From positions 930,001 to 994,000 of the forward strand of contig NZ_CP080575.1 of assembly GCF_019575955.1 (NCBI RefSeq): 64,000 bases of DNA, given 5' to 3'. The position numbers were made by a program, and so were the translations under genes. The stretch comes from Nesterenkonia pannonica (GTDB lineage Bacteria; Actinomycetota; Actinomycetes; Actinomycetales; Micrococcaceae). Shown piece after piece: positions 1 to 11,967 of the stretch. Each line of letters starts with the position of its first letter. The stretch's first letter is position 1. Under the pieces are notes generated by a model that was given only the letters and a program-made list of their open reading frames with translations, was not told where the DNA came from and ran no database searches.

Positions 1-26
1 GCTCAAGAAAGGTATTTCCACCACCC

Positions 27-3000
27 ATGATATTTTCCCGTCGCACCTCGAAAAACTCTACGCGACAAGAAGAGCTATTGGATGCCTCGGTCGACGAGTT
101 CGCGGACCATTTGAATTTAGAGGAGTCTGAACACGGTGTCGTCACGGAAGAGGTGGCCATCGCTGAACTTGAGGGCCTTCGTCAAGAGGTTCTCGAGCTT
201 CGAGAAGTTAACCAAGGACTTCAGGAAGAGCGCCGAAACCACTTGAGGGCATACCGCCGCCTCGCGGGAACCGCTCTAGAGCTTGATCCCAAAGAGCTCA
301 AGTCGCATGTAGACGATCAATTGACTGCCGAGGCAGAGCGGGAGGTCCGACAGCAGGTGCGCCAGTCACGGCGAACCTTCAGGCAGCAGACGCGGCGCGA
401 TGACCGGACTTACGAGTCAGCATATCGACGTTTGGTCGCTTCGGCCTTGAAGGTTCGCCCTCGTGAAGTGAGTGAGATGATCGGTGCGGAATTGACTCCC
501 GATAAGGAGAGGGAGCTCCGTGATTCCGCGTTGGAGAGGGCACATGCGTCACGCGCCAAGGGACGGCGTAAGTCGGGTCCTTACGAACTCGCCTACCGGC
601 GGCTCGTTGCGTCGGCATTGAGGGTGCCTCCTAGTGAGGTACGCGAGATGATCGGTGCGGAACTGACTTCCGAGAAAGAAAAAGAGCTTCGAGGCCTCGT
701 TAAGGAAGCCAACAAAACGGACCTCAGAGTTGCCAAGGAATCTGGCAAAGCCGACCTCAAGACTGTCAAGGAAGAAGCCCGTCAATACCGGCTGTCCTAT
801 CGGAGGCTCGCGGCGACAAGCATGGGGTCAAGCCCCGTGAGCTCGACGAGGTCCTTGGGGAGCATCTCATCACAGAAGAGACCCTTGCAGAGATGCAAGC
901 GTCGGTTAAGCGATACCGTGCTGGCAATGAGCTCGTTCACCTTCTTGAACGTGGACACAACCTGACGGAAGCGATCGTAGGAGCTGTTCGATACATGGTC
1001 GCGGAGGGCGATCATGTACGTGCTGGGGATTAGCGCAGGCACTGCAACAGCAGTCATCCGTCAGTGGAGCGGGTTTGATCGGAGAGGCTCTGGTAGCTGC
1101 GGGTACCTTCCGCGATGAACTCGCCTGGGAGCGATTCTCCCAAGCGCCCAAGGGTGACGTTCTGAAATATGCCCCGGGTGAGTACCTCTTAGCAGCGGCT
1201 TGGAGTGCACCGAACGACATGGCCGCTTTCGCGCAGGGGATCTTCGATCATGCCGAGAACTACGATCTGCCAACGTGTGTCGACGTCCTTTCGGGTCTTC
1301 TCGCTGGCCGCACGTACGGGGACGCCGCTCGCTTCTATGAACTCGTGCGAGACCGTTTCAAGGGATCAAATGAGGAGGACGAAAACGATCTTAAGGAGCT
1401 CGAATGGTTGGGCCAATGGGCCCGCCAGGGAAACGAGCCGTCTGTGCCGGACGCGGTAGAGTCGGGGATGTTCCTTTCGCTGTGATGGCCTACAAGGCTC
1501 CGGACCGTGGGCGCGCATCCTCCAACATTGGGGACTACGTCCAAACCATTGCAGCATCGTCTCACGTGGTTCGGAGACAGGGTTTGGAATTTGTGGGGAT
1601 GAAGAGCTTTCGCAGTCATTCAGGGCTCTGGCGGCACGCGTTCCTGCAGAAAGACAAGTTGAAGGGACCAAGAAACGCCTGCACCTTGTCACTATGAATA
1701 GGGACGCCTCGACCCTTGATCCAATTCCAAAAGACACGTGGACGTTAGCGTTTGGTTGGTATGCGCACAACCTCTTCGGTATGGGAAGGGACTTCCCCTT
1801 CCATGAGAATCTTAACCCGATTTTCATTTCGTTCCACATTAATCGACTGGATATGCTGACCCCTGAGGGTGTCGAGTACTTAAAAAACACTCTCCGATCG
1901 GCTGTCGTGATTGGAACACCGTCTACCTCTTGAAGGCAGCAGGTGTTCCCGCTTTCTTCTCGGGATGTTTGACGACTACCTCAGGTAATCTTTTCGGCCC
2001 GCAACCGACAGATCCGAGCAAGCCGGAGATTTACGTGGATACCAGAGCGCCGAGAGGCGTAGAGGAAATGACCCAGGCTTGGGACGCAGTCCGCGATGAC
2101 AGTGTGGCGACCAACATCGCCGAAGCTGTCAAACTCATCGAGAATTACCAACGCGAGTATTCGAAAGTTACGAGTTCGCGTCTCCACTGTTACCTCCCCG
2201 CATGGGCAGCTGGAGTGAACGTAGAGTTCAGGCCCCGAAACTCGGCTGACATTCGCTTCAACGGGTTGCTTGACGCTGATGAGCAGGGTCGTAGGGAAAT
2301 GCGTGACAGAATCAATTCGCTGCTCGATCAAATTCTGACTGTGATCGTAGACGGTGCTTCTAAAGACGAGGTGTACGAGGCGTGGCAGAAAATTTGCGCA
2401 CCGGAAGTTGAAAAAGCAGACGTGCGATTCAGCTCAAGTGCAGCGCCTTTACCTGAACTCCCGTTCAACATGCAGGAGGTTGTTCGGTCCGTTAGCGAGA
2501 ACATGAGGCACGATGCCGCGAGAGTTAATTCTCAAGGAGAGTCGGTCCACGTTGCCATCGCACTCGATGGGAACCTGAAGCACGAAGCTCAAGTCGTTGT
2601 GGAGGGAATGGTGAGTAATACCAAGCGACCCCTTCACGTATACGTGCTCTGCCGTGACCATTCTCAGAACGACATGGACGCAGTCGTTGACCTTTTCCCA
2701 GAAGTCGAATTCACGTGGATTCCGTGTGACTCTTTGGACTATGGCGAGATCACGGGGATGCTCTCTCACATCACCGTCTCAACTATGGACCGTTTGATGC
2801 TCCCGTACCTTTGAATGGTCTCGAGAAGGTCGTTTATCACGATATCGATGCGCTGGCAGTCGGTGACGTGGGTGACTTGTACGACACTGAGCTGGGTGAC
2901 GCGCCGCTAGCAGCTCGCGATGCTGTCACGAGAACAGTTGTTAGTGGCTTTAGGACAGCATGGGCGTATGCGAAAAAGATGAGCGGCGACCCCGAACGTG

Positions 3001-3386
3001 CCAATGACTACCTACACCGGGTAGCGAAGCACCTGACGTACGACTTCCGGTCCTTCAACGCGGGAATCATGGTGCTCAACCTTGAGAAGATGCGCAGAGA
3101 TGATTTCGGCCACCAGTACCTTCCCTGGGTCGCGGCATATGGCATAAATGACCAGCAGCTGCTCAACTGCTACGCGGGGAACACTCGGGTTGAGCTGGAC
3201 CCTCGTTGGAATTCGCTCCCAACGCAGGAGCCGGTCGCAGACCCGCTTCTCATTCACTGGGCTGGTCATAGGAAGCCTTGGAAAGCGGGATACGTTGCGT
3301 GGAAGGGTGAGTGGCACGAGGCCGAGGCGCGTTTGGAGACTCGAAAGAGTTCCACAAGTGCAGGCCTGGAGACCATTGCGGCTTAG
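27..3386 (+). CDS. Fusion protein: helical repeats, polysaccharide pyruvyl transferase domain, GT8 glycosyltransferase domain (frame-broken in this sequence)
   Basis: About 1119 residues once one-base breaks are restored. The N-terminal third is charged and helical with four copies of a YRRLxxxAL...PxE unit, beginning near residues 76, 133, 190 and 258. A pyruvyl-transferase-like domain follows: NIGDYVQT near 1530, GWYAHNLFG near 1758, CRDWNTVYLLKAAG near 1915, and SRLHCYLPAWAAG near 2176. The C-terminal domain looks like GT8: VHVAIALDG near 2548, HDIDALAVGD near 2839 in the DxD position, SFNAGIMVLN near 3052 and LLIHWAGHRKPW near 3246. Breaks lie at G4 runs 824-827, 1025-1028, 1464-1467 and 1595-1598, at A6 1882-1887 and at TTT 2811. 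The frame is open to the left window edge, so the true start could be upstream; ATG at 27 has an AAGAAAGG about 13 bases before it. Inferred role: transferring a sugar and a ketal pyruvate during surface glycan synthesis. Confidence 0.75.
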
Positions 3387-3404
3387 GCTTCCTAAAGGAA
3401 CGCC

Positions 3405-3453
3405 AGGTAGCCTTTCCGTAACGAACTACAGTTCTTTACGGAAAGGCTTACCT
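3405..3453. terminator. Long inverted repeat between convergent genes
   Basis: The arms 3405-3421 (AGGTAGCCTTTCCGTAA) and 3436-3453 (TTACGGAAAGGCTTACCT) pair almost perfectly across a 14-base loop. It lies between the stop of the plus-strand fusion gene (3386) and the stop of the minus-strand acyltransferase gene (3620). That position fits a bidirectional transcription terminator. There is no clear T tract, so the call rests on stem and position. Confidence 0.65.
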
Positions 3454-3619
3454 ATTTCCGCTAGTAGGGTTACATTGTTACTCTCGAATTCAACGGGGCT
3501 TGCGCAACTCGGTCGGTACTTCCGGGCTGGGTACCTTTCGGTCTCCGTGTGATTCTAGTCCTACGTCGTCTCGGGTTAATTGCTTGAAGGTTCGCCAGCT
3601 CTCGTGTAACGGATCCCTC

Positions 3620-5825
3620 TTAAAGCGCGTTTTCGAAAAGGTCTGGTTTCTCGCGCCGCAGAGCCTCTTCGAGCATCGGGGCCAGAGTCTCGACGTAGTA
3701 CGTGGAGAGGTGGCTACCGTCCCGATAGACAGCGATGTTCCCAATGACCCCATCACACCTGCCTCGGGGGCAGACATAATCAGCCGTCAGATCCACGACC
3801 GCGGTGTTCTCAGGCAGGTGTGTGTTCTCCAACGGATTTGAGTCTTCAATCAAGTCCTCTTCGGGGCCGCACCCTTCAGACTCGTCTTCATCGGCTTCAG
3901 CAAGGCACTCATCCGCATCATCAACTGGTCGACCCGTGCCGCGCATGAGGACTAGCTCGGCTCCGGCACCTGATATTTCGTCCCAACGTTCAGGGGTCCC
4001 CGGTTCGATCACCTCCTCGGACTCAGCCAAGATGACCGTGCCAGGCGTCACCACAATGTCGGGTTGCCTATCCTCTACCACAGCGGGGAAGTTGCGGTTC
4101 CATTCTGCGCATTTGTCGTCGTCGGGGTTCTCCACGGAGCCGAAGCGGCAGCCGCTCTTGTCCGCCAGGATGACTTCCCATCCATACGCTTCACCCAACA
4201 TGGCATACGCGTGATGCCACTGACCTGCGTGGGATCCCCTGCGAGCATGACGGTAGCGGTGGGATTCTCGGGGGCGTTCGGGTCCTCACATATTTCCACT
4301 TCGCCGGTACCCGGGTCGTCACCTGACTCCTGGCGGCAATCCCATCCGTAGTACATCGGCTCATCTCGGGAGAGCTCGCGCACATCCGGAAGGAAGTCGT
4401 CGCCCCGAAAAGGTCGTCCTCGCCGTCCACGATCGCCCGCGCGCCTGGGAACGCGTCTCTGTCCACCCCGGCCAGCGAATATCCCTCCGGAAGGGAGCTG
4501 TCCGGTGCGTCCCCTTCGTCCTCATCCTCATCGCCCCCTGGGAGGGGCGCTCCTGCGCTGGCGGAGCAGGCTGGCCGCCCGGAGTATCGACTGCCTGCGT
4601 GCTCACTGCCCATGTGAGAGCAGCGGCTGCGGCCAATAGGGCCGCAGCCGCCACAGCCACCAGCGCATTAGGAGAAGAAATCTCCGTACGCACCAGCGGC
4701 TGCTCCACAAGGCGGAACGTCAGCCAAGCCAGGAGGAAGGAAACTACCAGGAGGAAGGAGCCTCCCGTCCACGCCACGGACTCGTGATCCCGCAGCTCCA
4801 AGTAGAAGATCAGCAGCGGCCAGTGCCACAGGTACAAGCTGTATGCCAACGTTCCCACCCAGCCAATCGGAGGGTGCTGAGCAAATGCGCGACCGTTCCC
4901 CATCGTGCATGGTCCCCGGCCTCTGCGTCAGCGGAGAGGAGCACCAACGCCATGCCGAGCAGCGGCCACAGGGCCCACGGCCCAGGAAACACATTAGCCC
5001 CATCGAGCACAAAGCCAGACGAGACAACCAGTGCTAGTCCGGCCCATCCTGCTGTGTCACGCCACATCCTAGGAAGGTTGAGGCCAGATATGACCAGTGC
5101 CAGAATCCCGCCGAAAGCCAGCTCCCAGAAACGAGTCCTCGTCATCAGGTACGCCGCCTCCTGATGTGCATAGCCCATATAGATGCTGAAGACGAACGAG
5201 GTCACGAGGACAGCACCTGTGAGGGCGAACATCGCCGAGGCCGCCGACAGTCGCGTGCGATTCGCTACCATCACGGCAATGACGGCAACTAGGGGCCACA
5301 CCAGAAAGAATTGCCCCTGGACTGACAGGGACCAGAAATGCTGAAACGGACTGCTGTCCGGCCCGGCAGCCTCGTATGCCAGCTGTGAGCTGATCAGCTC
5401 CACGTTCTGGACGTACAGCAGCGATGCTCGTGCCTCGGCGAAAAGCTGCTCCCATCGCGTCACCGGCAGGAGTGCCATCCCCACCAAGACGGTCGCACTG
5501 ATAACCAAGACAGCGGGGGAAGCAGGCGCCGCACTAAGCGTCCGAGGTAGCGGGCCAAATCCACCTCCCCGCCGTTTTCAGCGGCCTCACGCAGCAACAT
5601 CCCTGTGAACAGGAAGCCCGAGATCGCGAGGAAAATGTCAATGCCGCCCGATACGCGCCCCTCCCCGTAGAGGTGGAACATAACTACACCGAGGATCGCC
5701 AGACCACGTAGCCCATGAACCTCCGGGCGGTAATTGCGCGCGGGCACCTGCGGTCGCAGAAATGTCCTATTGCGCTTTTGCATGGATGTATCACCGGTCG
5801 AAGGCTGAAGGTTCGGCGCTGTCAT
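3620..5825 (-). CDS. OafA-like membrane acyltransferase with C-terminal SGNH domain (frame-broken)
   Basis: About 735 residues after repair, the size of acyltransferase-3/SGNH fusions that O-acetylate surface polysaccharides. The membrane half opens with HGLRGLAILGVVMFH, the family motif with the catalytic histidine, then GGIDIFLAISGFLFT, WSLSVQGQFFLVWPL and SLYLWHWPLLIFY, with about ten hydrophobic segments. The C-terminal half is acidic and extracellular and ends in a YRDGSHLSTYY block, matching the Asp/His end of SGNH acetyl transferases. Start ATG 5825 is chosen because the first motif follows soon after; a second ATG at 5783 is possible. Breaks sit at G5 5515-5519, C4 4898-4901, C5 4534-4538, C4 4403-4406 and near 4214. 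It is divergent from the GT gene at 5887 and probably decorates the glycan made by this locus. Confidence 0.85.
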
Positions 5826-5886
5826 GGTGCTGTTAGTCTGCCGGAAGTTGATTGCACATTCCTCATGTTGGCCCTTTGGAGAGAAA

Positions 5887-8800
5887 ATGATCTTGGAGAC
5901 CGCCAAGTTCGATTCGAACATCGTGATCGGCTGGTGCTACGAGTCCGACGGCGAGAACGCCCCAGCGGTTCTCGAGCTTCGGGTGGACGGGACCACCATC
6001 ACCACGATCACTGCGGATAAACCATTCAACGCAGTCTACCCAGATAGCACGAGTAACAAACCCGTAGGATTTTCTGCGAAGCTACCGGCCTTCCTTCGGG
6101 ATGGTCAGCCACATCGAGTAGAGCTGCTAGAAGCGGGCGGTCGCGCGCGACTGTCCAAAATCATCGAAGGTCCGGACTCCCGGGTCTCTATTGGTGACCA
6201 GATCTACGGCGAATACCATGGTTATGAGCGAGGCCTAGTGCGGGGCTGGCTTTGTCGCCGTGGCGAAACCCTGAAGCCCGTGCTCACCGTGGATGGCCAA
6301 GAAGTGGAGTGCGAGATCTACCTCGACCCCACACATCCACAGCGCGGGCAACACGGTTTCCAAGCGGCCATTCCCCAAAATTCTACGATGACGCTCATCA
6401 TGAAATAGAACTCTGCGTTAACGCGGATGCTGGACGGCACGTGTTTGGTGGAGAGAGCGTCTCGCTACCCGCGGAGCGCCAAAAGATGCAATGGTGGCGG
6501 CGCAACCCCAAGCAGGAAGACACGATCATTGTCGAGTCTCTTAGGCTCTCTGGGACCGAGGTCATTCTTAGTCTCGTGGGACAGGTCCGTCACAAGAGAG
6601 TCGCCTTTCGTGTGGGTGAGCACCGGGCGGAACTGGAATTGGTTTCGGCGCCTGCCTCCGGCCGGGGTGGGGTGCGTTTTCTTGGGCAATACGTTGGTCA
6701 GCTTCCTGTGACTCTCACTGCGTTCACCACTTATGGCCTACACACACCGGGTGCATCCGTAGAGAGTACTTACGACTTGCGCCTGGGCGATTCGAGCGGT
6801 CGCCGACCTGACTACGCGCCTGGTGTTGTCACCGTCGCCCGCAGAGCAGCGCAAGGCATCTCAAACGAACTGTTGCCCACCCTCAACTATTGGGCGAGAG
6901 AGATTCGCCGCAACGGTTCCTCCCGGCTCACTTGGTTCTCCAGCCTGGCCAGAGAAACTCAATCTGAAGAGGCGCGGGACGTCCTTGCTATGGCTTCCAC
7001 TGGTGGTCAGCATGATTACGCCTCACTTATGGAACTTCTTGAACTCGCTCGCTTGCGAAGTGAAGATAGCCGACTTCAAAGCGCTATGGCTGAGAGTATC
7101 TGGTTGCCGAGTCTATTCACGCTCGCTCAGGTGGTCTACAGCCAGCGGTTGGCTGCGCAGGACTTCGGCGACGTCTACTCGATCTACGAGTACATCAACC
7201 ACACCTTCGGGCTCGAAGCCTTCACCAATGGCGTAGACCGTTCCTATTACGCAGATCTGTTAACGCAGCGGCGATTCACCGCCAAAGCTCGCGAAGTCCT
7301 TGACTACGAAGAAAGCAATGCAACGCGGGCTTATTCCCAGCGATACCTGGAGCTTAATACCCATAATACTAATCTGCGGAGCCCGGGTGAAAAGGCTTCT
7401 ACTGAACAGTGGCTTCACCAGCTTAACGACATGCTCGACGAAGAGAACCTCGCCGGGATCCGAATAGAGACTGGTGCAGAGCCAGATTTTTATCAGCTCT
7501 CAAGTGAAGCTGAGGCAGCATCCCTAGTGTCGCCTGACCTGCCGCTTGTAACCGTGATAATGCCAATTTATGAGCCGAACGCCGCCACAGACGTAGCGAT
7601 TCGCTCTTTGCTCGACCAAACTTGGCGTGATCTTGAGATCATCATTGTGGATGATGCGTCACCTCCCAAGGATGAGGATGGTAATCCGACGGCCTATCAC
7701 GACCAGCTGCGACGATGGGCGGCGCAAGACGATCGAATAAGACTTGTCCTTTGCGAAGCAAACCGTGGTGCCTACTCGGTCCGCAATGACGCCTTTGAAA
7801 TGGCGCGGGGAGATTTTGTCACGATAGCCGACAAGGACGACTGGCACCACCCTCAACGAATTGAGTTGCAGGCGCGGGAGCTGATGGATAACCCCACCAA
7901 GCATGCGAACATCGTGAACTGGGCCCGAGTCGACGAAGACATGATGTTCCAGATTCGATGGGGTCCAGACCGCGTCATTCATCCTAGCTTTGCCTGCATC
8001 ATGTTCCGACGGGACGAAGTCATGGAGAAGCTCGGTTACTGGGACCCTATTCGAAAGTCCGCTGACAACGAGTACCGGAAACGGTACGAATTGGTCTTCG
8101 GACAGAAACTTAAGCCGCTGATCAATGCGCCCATGGCGTTCTCCCTCCTAGGAGATGACAACCTTACAAGTTCCGACTTCGGGCTCGGGTACCGTCATCC
8201 GGATCGTGAGGTTTACCAATGGGCCTATAGCTACTGGCACACCGAGATTCAGCGGGGACGAGCGGCACGGCTTCTTCCTGAAGAAGAGCGAGCGTTCTAT
8301 TCACCGTCTTCTTTCCGGCCCGAGCGTCGAAAGGACGAACTCTCGCATTTCGATATCGTGTTCGTATCTGAGTTCGGACTCTTGGGCGGACCCGCACTGA
8401 CTATGCGCCGTCAGATCGATGCAGCTGCTCGCGCAGGAATGAAAGTCGGTATTATGCCTTTGCAAGGCGGATTGTATGCTGCTGCGTCGAAGCGTCGCCT
8501 TGCCCCTGAGATAGAGGAAGCTTGGCGGCTGGGGACCGTCGAGTGGGTTACATGGAACACCACCGCCACTGCCGCGCACCTCGTTCTCGCATGGCCGAGC
8601 GCCATGGAGCTAAAACCTGGGGCGCCGACGGGTATTCAGCCCCAACGTGTGACGATCGTCGCCAGCCAGTTCCCGACTCTCCCGCACGGCGGGGAGCGCA
8701 ATTACAGTGTCCAACGCGTCAATCGCAACGTGGCGAACACATTCGGCGTCGTCCCAGTCTGGGCTGGTCAGGGCCCTGTCGTTGAGGAAGCCTTACGTGA

Positions 8801-9419
8801 GCTCCTCAGTACCACAGGCGTACATACTCAACTTTGGCGAACGCCTGTATTGGCCCCTGACCCAGACTCTCGCCAGGAACGACGGGCAACGCGTGCGGTG
8901 GTGGGACGCGTCCTTGATGAAGAAGAGCGGCACTGGCCGCACCCGGATATCATTCGTGACGCGTACCCCGAGGACCAACTTTTCGAGATCTCGTTGTTGA
9001 GCAGCGTGCAAATACTGCAGAACCGGGGCGTCCTGCCCAAGGAACGCCTCCCGTCGAACTGGTCTGTAGTGCCACCCGAGATGGTTCCCTACGACGAGTA
9101 CCTGCGGTCTCTCGATTTCCTGGTGCACTACGTGAACACTCCCTGGGACCCCTACATAGAGCCGACGCTTGTTCGGGCCCTTGAGCTGGGGGTGGTGTGT
9201 ATCTTGCACCCAGCGATGAAGCCTGTTTATGGCGACGCGGCTCTTTACGCCGCCCCCGGCAGAACTCACTCTCTACTCCGGTCGTACTGGGATGATCCTC
9301 ACGCTATGCGAACCCAACAAAGGTGTGGGTGGGATTTCATCGCGACGCAACCTGCAGCAGCCGATTATGCGGAGCGACTTGTAGCTCTTTCACCAAGGTC
9401 TAAGGATGAGGAGAAGTAA
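5887..9419 (+). CDS. Large glycosyltransferase: GT2 domain followed by a GT-B-like domain
   Basis: About 1177 residues. The first ~500 residues are an unassigned beta-rich and helical region. A GT2 (GT-A) domain starts near 7537: PLVTVIMPIYEPN, LEIIIVDDASPP, NRGAYSVRNDAF and the nucleotide-sugar/metal site ADKDDWHHPQR near 7828. The last ~370 residues (from about 8345) resemble a GT-B Rossmann domain: HFDIVFVSEFGLLGGPALT, an AVVGR block near 8899, and SLDFLVHYVNTPWDPYIEPTLVRALELG (quoted in parts: SLDFLVHY, EPTLVRALELG), as in GT1/GT4 C-terminal lobes. Start ATG 5887 has GGAGAG just upstream; the longer frame from 5824 lacks one. One break at A4 near 6379 joins the two halves. It is a paralogue of the gene at 15723. 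Inferred to add one or two sugars to a surface glycan; the substrate is unknown. Confidence 0.75.
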
Positions 9420-9424
9420 TCGTT

Positions 9425-10737
9425 ATGGCGTTGCCCGAAGTGATTAAGCTTCGAACCTGGTCGGCCTCGAAAGTGCAAGGAGTTTTGAAGCAAGACGAAG
9501 TTGAAAACTTTCAGAGATATGCAACACGTGCTGCTCGCAATGAAGAACTGAATAGAGTGGCTCTGCGATGTATGCGGCAGGAGAAGTCTCCATTTTTCCA
9601 TCCTTTTACAGGAAATCCAGTTCCCTGTCGCGGCTCCCTCAGTCATGAGAACACATATAATATAGTGGCGTTCGGTCACGGTGACGAACTCGTCTTTGTA
9701 ATCCAGCGTGTTTCATCGATCGAGGCTCTTTATTTTCCTCGGCGGAACCTTCTCATCTCATTTCGGTTGCACCAAGATCATATTGAGAAGCTATTTTCCG
9801 AAATAAAGTTTGAAAAGTTTCCCTTGAAAGAGGGTCGTGAGTTCGCTGGTTTTATCCTCTCTCACCACCGACCTTATCACTTATTCTATGATGTACTTCC
9901 GGCATTTACTGATATAGACCGATCTTGGGAGGGGTCGGCAGAAGTTCGTCAAGACGTCGAACTTGTTCAGCTCCAAGGGGTGACTACCTTCCGCTCAACT
10001 CGCTCTATCCTGAGTATGCGAGCTACACGGCGTCGACGGTTTTCCTAAATCATCGAACGAAGTTGCGAGATCAGTACTATTTCAAAGTTGGATATTTCGG
10101 CCTCCATGACGAGGCGCACGAAGCGAGTATTGAGCGCTTCGATGAGTTCGTGCTTAGTTCGCGGATCCTTAGACACGATGTCCAGGAATCGCCTTCGAGG
10201 GCGGGAACGTTGACGCTCGCTGTTGACGTCTCCGATGAGAAGGGTACTTGGACAACACTTGAGAGGGATCTTCCACGCGTAGTTCGGCGCCTGGGTGAGC
10301 AACTCGAGAGGGAAGTCGAAGTACTGCTGGACGGCTGGACTCTGCCTCACACGCCAGGCACTCGGGACCTAAGGCGGGTCCGTGAAGAGAAGAAGGTAGC
10401 CGATGCGCTTAGGGAGCGTCTCCAGGAGGTCGCTGCGCGTGTAGAACTCCTCGTGGGTGCCAGCCCTCGGGATAAGATCCAGCGGTTAGCGGGGGCGGAT
10501 GTTTTCCTTTCTCGCTACGGCACGGGGTCTATGTTTGTGTCACGTATGCTTCGCCGCCCAGGTGTCGTTCATCACAGCGGCCTGGCGAACTACGAAGACA
10601 TACATATTCAGGGTCCTAAGGTAGAAGTACTCGTTGGCGAACCTGACGCTAAGGAACCAGGCAAGAGGGTTCACACCGTGTCGTACGACTTAAGCTGGGA
10701 AGATGTCGTTGAGCGACTCCTTGCGGTGCTCCGTTAA
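9425..10737 (+). CDS. Unrecognised protein, possibly GT61-like glycosyltransferase (copy A)
   Basis: About 437 residues, beginning 6 bases after the GT gene stop, so co-transcribed. No signal peptide or membrane segment is seen. Conserved with the gene at 14391 along its whole length: a HHRPYHxFYDVLPAFxDID block (residues ~140-160), GDYLPLN, DGWTLPHTP near 10336, LVGASPxDK near 10453, SRYGTGSM near 10511 and PGVVHHSGL near 10558. The H-x-x-YDVLP and late glycine-rich blocks recall GT61 glycosyltransferases, but this is resemblance only. One break lies at G4 near 9977-9980. A/T is clearly higher in 9425-10100 than in the flanking genes. Its place beside large glycosyltransferases suggests a cytoplasmic glycan-assembly enzyme. 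Confidence 0.6.
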
Positions 10738-10773
10738 CTGGCCCCCAGGTCTCATTCAGCTACTACTGATCTG

Positions 10774-11956
10774 ATGACTGTAGTGAATAATCGCGAGCAG
10801 GTTGACTGGGAACCAGTGACTATAGCTGGCACTTCTCACGTTTTGCGCTGGCGGACCGGCACGAAGTACGGCCAAGTCGCAGCCCCTCGCCGTCGGATCA
10901 AGAGATGGCACGCTAAGAGGGGCCAGAAGTTTGCGACTGATTTCTTCCTTTGCGAAGACTTCGCCAACAAAGATGTGCCTACATTACTCGTGGTCCCCGA
11001 CTTCCGCTTGGGCAACGCAACCCTTATTGATGGTAGCGAAGACGAGGCGGATACACGTGTACATCGAGATCTTATCACCCCAGAGAACGATCGTGCCCTG
11101 CGGGATGAATCCATATCTTGGTTGCGCGAAATAAGGAATAGAAACCCTAGCTGTCGATTCCTTTTCTGGTCACTAGCCGGACGCGAAGCCATGAATCGTG
11201 CGGCCGGTAAATACCAAGAGTCGGGCAACTACCAACACCCGGTGTGGAATCTGCACGAGGTGGAGCAGGAATTCGGCGATCAGGTGCTCGGCATGCGTGA
11301 GGTCATCCTGCGGTCAGAGTGCCACCTCCTCTACAGTGATGATTCCCTCCACCCCTCTTGGGTGGGCCTGGAACTGCTGCGCCGCGTCGTGGATCAGCCC
11401 AGCACGCCAATGATTACCCTCTTCCAGGAAATCCTGGATGTAGTCACTCGCCCGGTGATCCGCTATCCCCGCGACACAGTTCTCACGGGGACTCCGTATG
11501 GATCAAGCGATTGAGGCAACAGGTCGAGAACGGGCTGGTCGGGCTAGGACCCAATGTGATCCTCGCGAAGCCCAGGGAGTTCGACCAGAACAGTAATCAT
11601 GACGTCGTGTGGGTTTCGGAGTATGACCAAGAGGACGTCCACGGGTTTGCCGATGATCTTCCGGAACGACTGGAAACCGTAGCTACTGGCGACCACATTG
11701 CACACGTCTTTCTGTGGGAGACGCGCGCTAAAGCCGCCAAGCGAGAGCCTGCGGAGACCACGGCTAACGGTATGAACGAACTCCATGTTCCACGCCACTG
11801 GAGCCCTACGTGCTCACTGAACCCAGCAAAAGTGACCGCTACATCCAGCGCCAGCACATCGAAAGCTCCGCGGCAGCGCACCCCAGCATCGATGGGGTGA
11901 TCAAAGTTGTTGAGCTCACCGGCGGCTTTACAGGACGAGAGCCGCTGACCCTGTAG
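10774..11956 (+). CDS. Unrecognised protein with SGNH-hydrolase-like motifs (frame-broken)
   Basis: About 394 residues after two breaks (G4 near 11488-11491 and near 11806) are closed. The first half has a hydrolase-like pattern: LLVVPDFRLG, a FLFWSLAGR strand, and DDSLHPSWVGLELLRR near 11337, which resembles the D-x-x-H plus glycine end of SGNH esterases. The second half, after the repaired junction, reads LTGDSVWIKRLRQQ, a GDS-like block, then VWVSEYDQEDVHGF and VFLWETRAK. The order (DxxH first, GDS later) is unusual; two adjoining domains, or two separate genes, are possible. No secretion signal is seen, so a role as cytoplasmic glycan-acyl enzyme is only a guess. It lies 36 bases after copy A of the unknown family and 11 bases before the aldolase gene. 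Confidence 0.45.
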
Positions 11957-11967
11957 TACTCTCCAAG

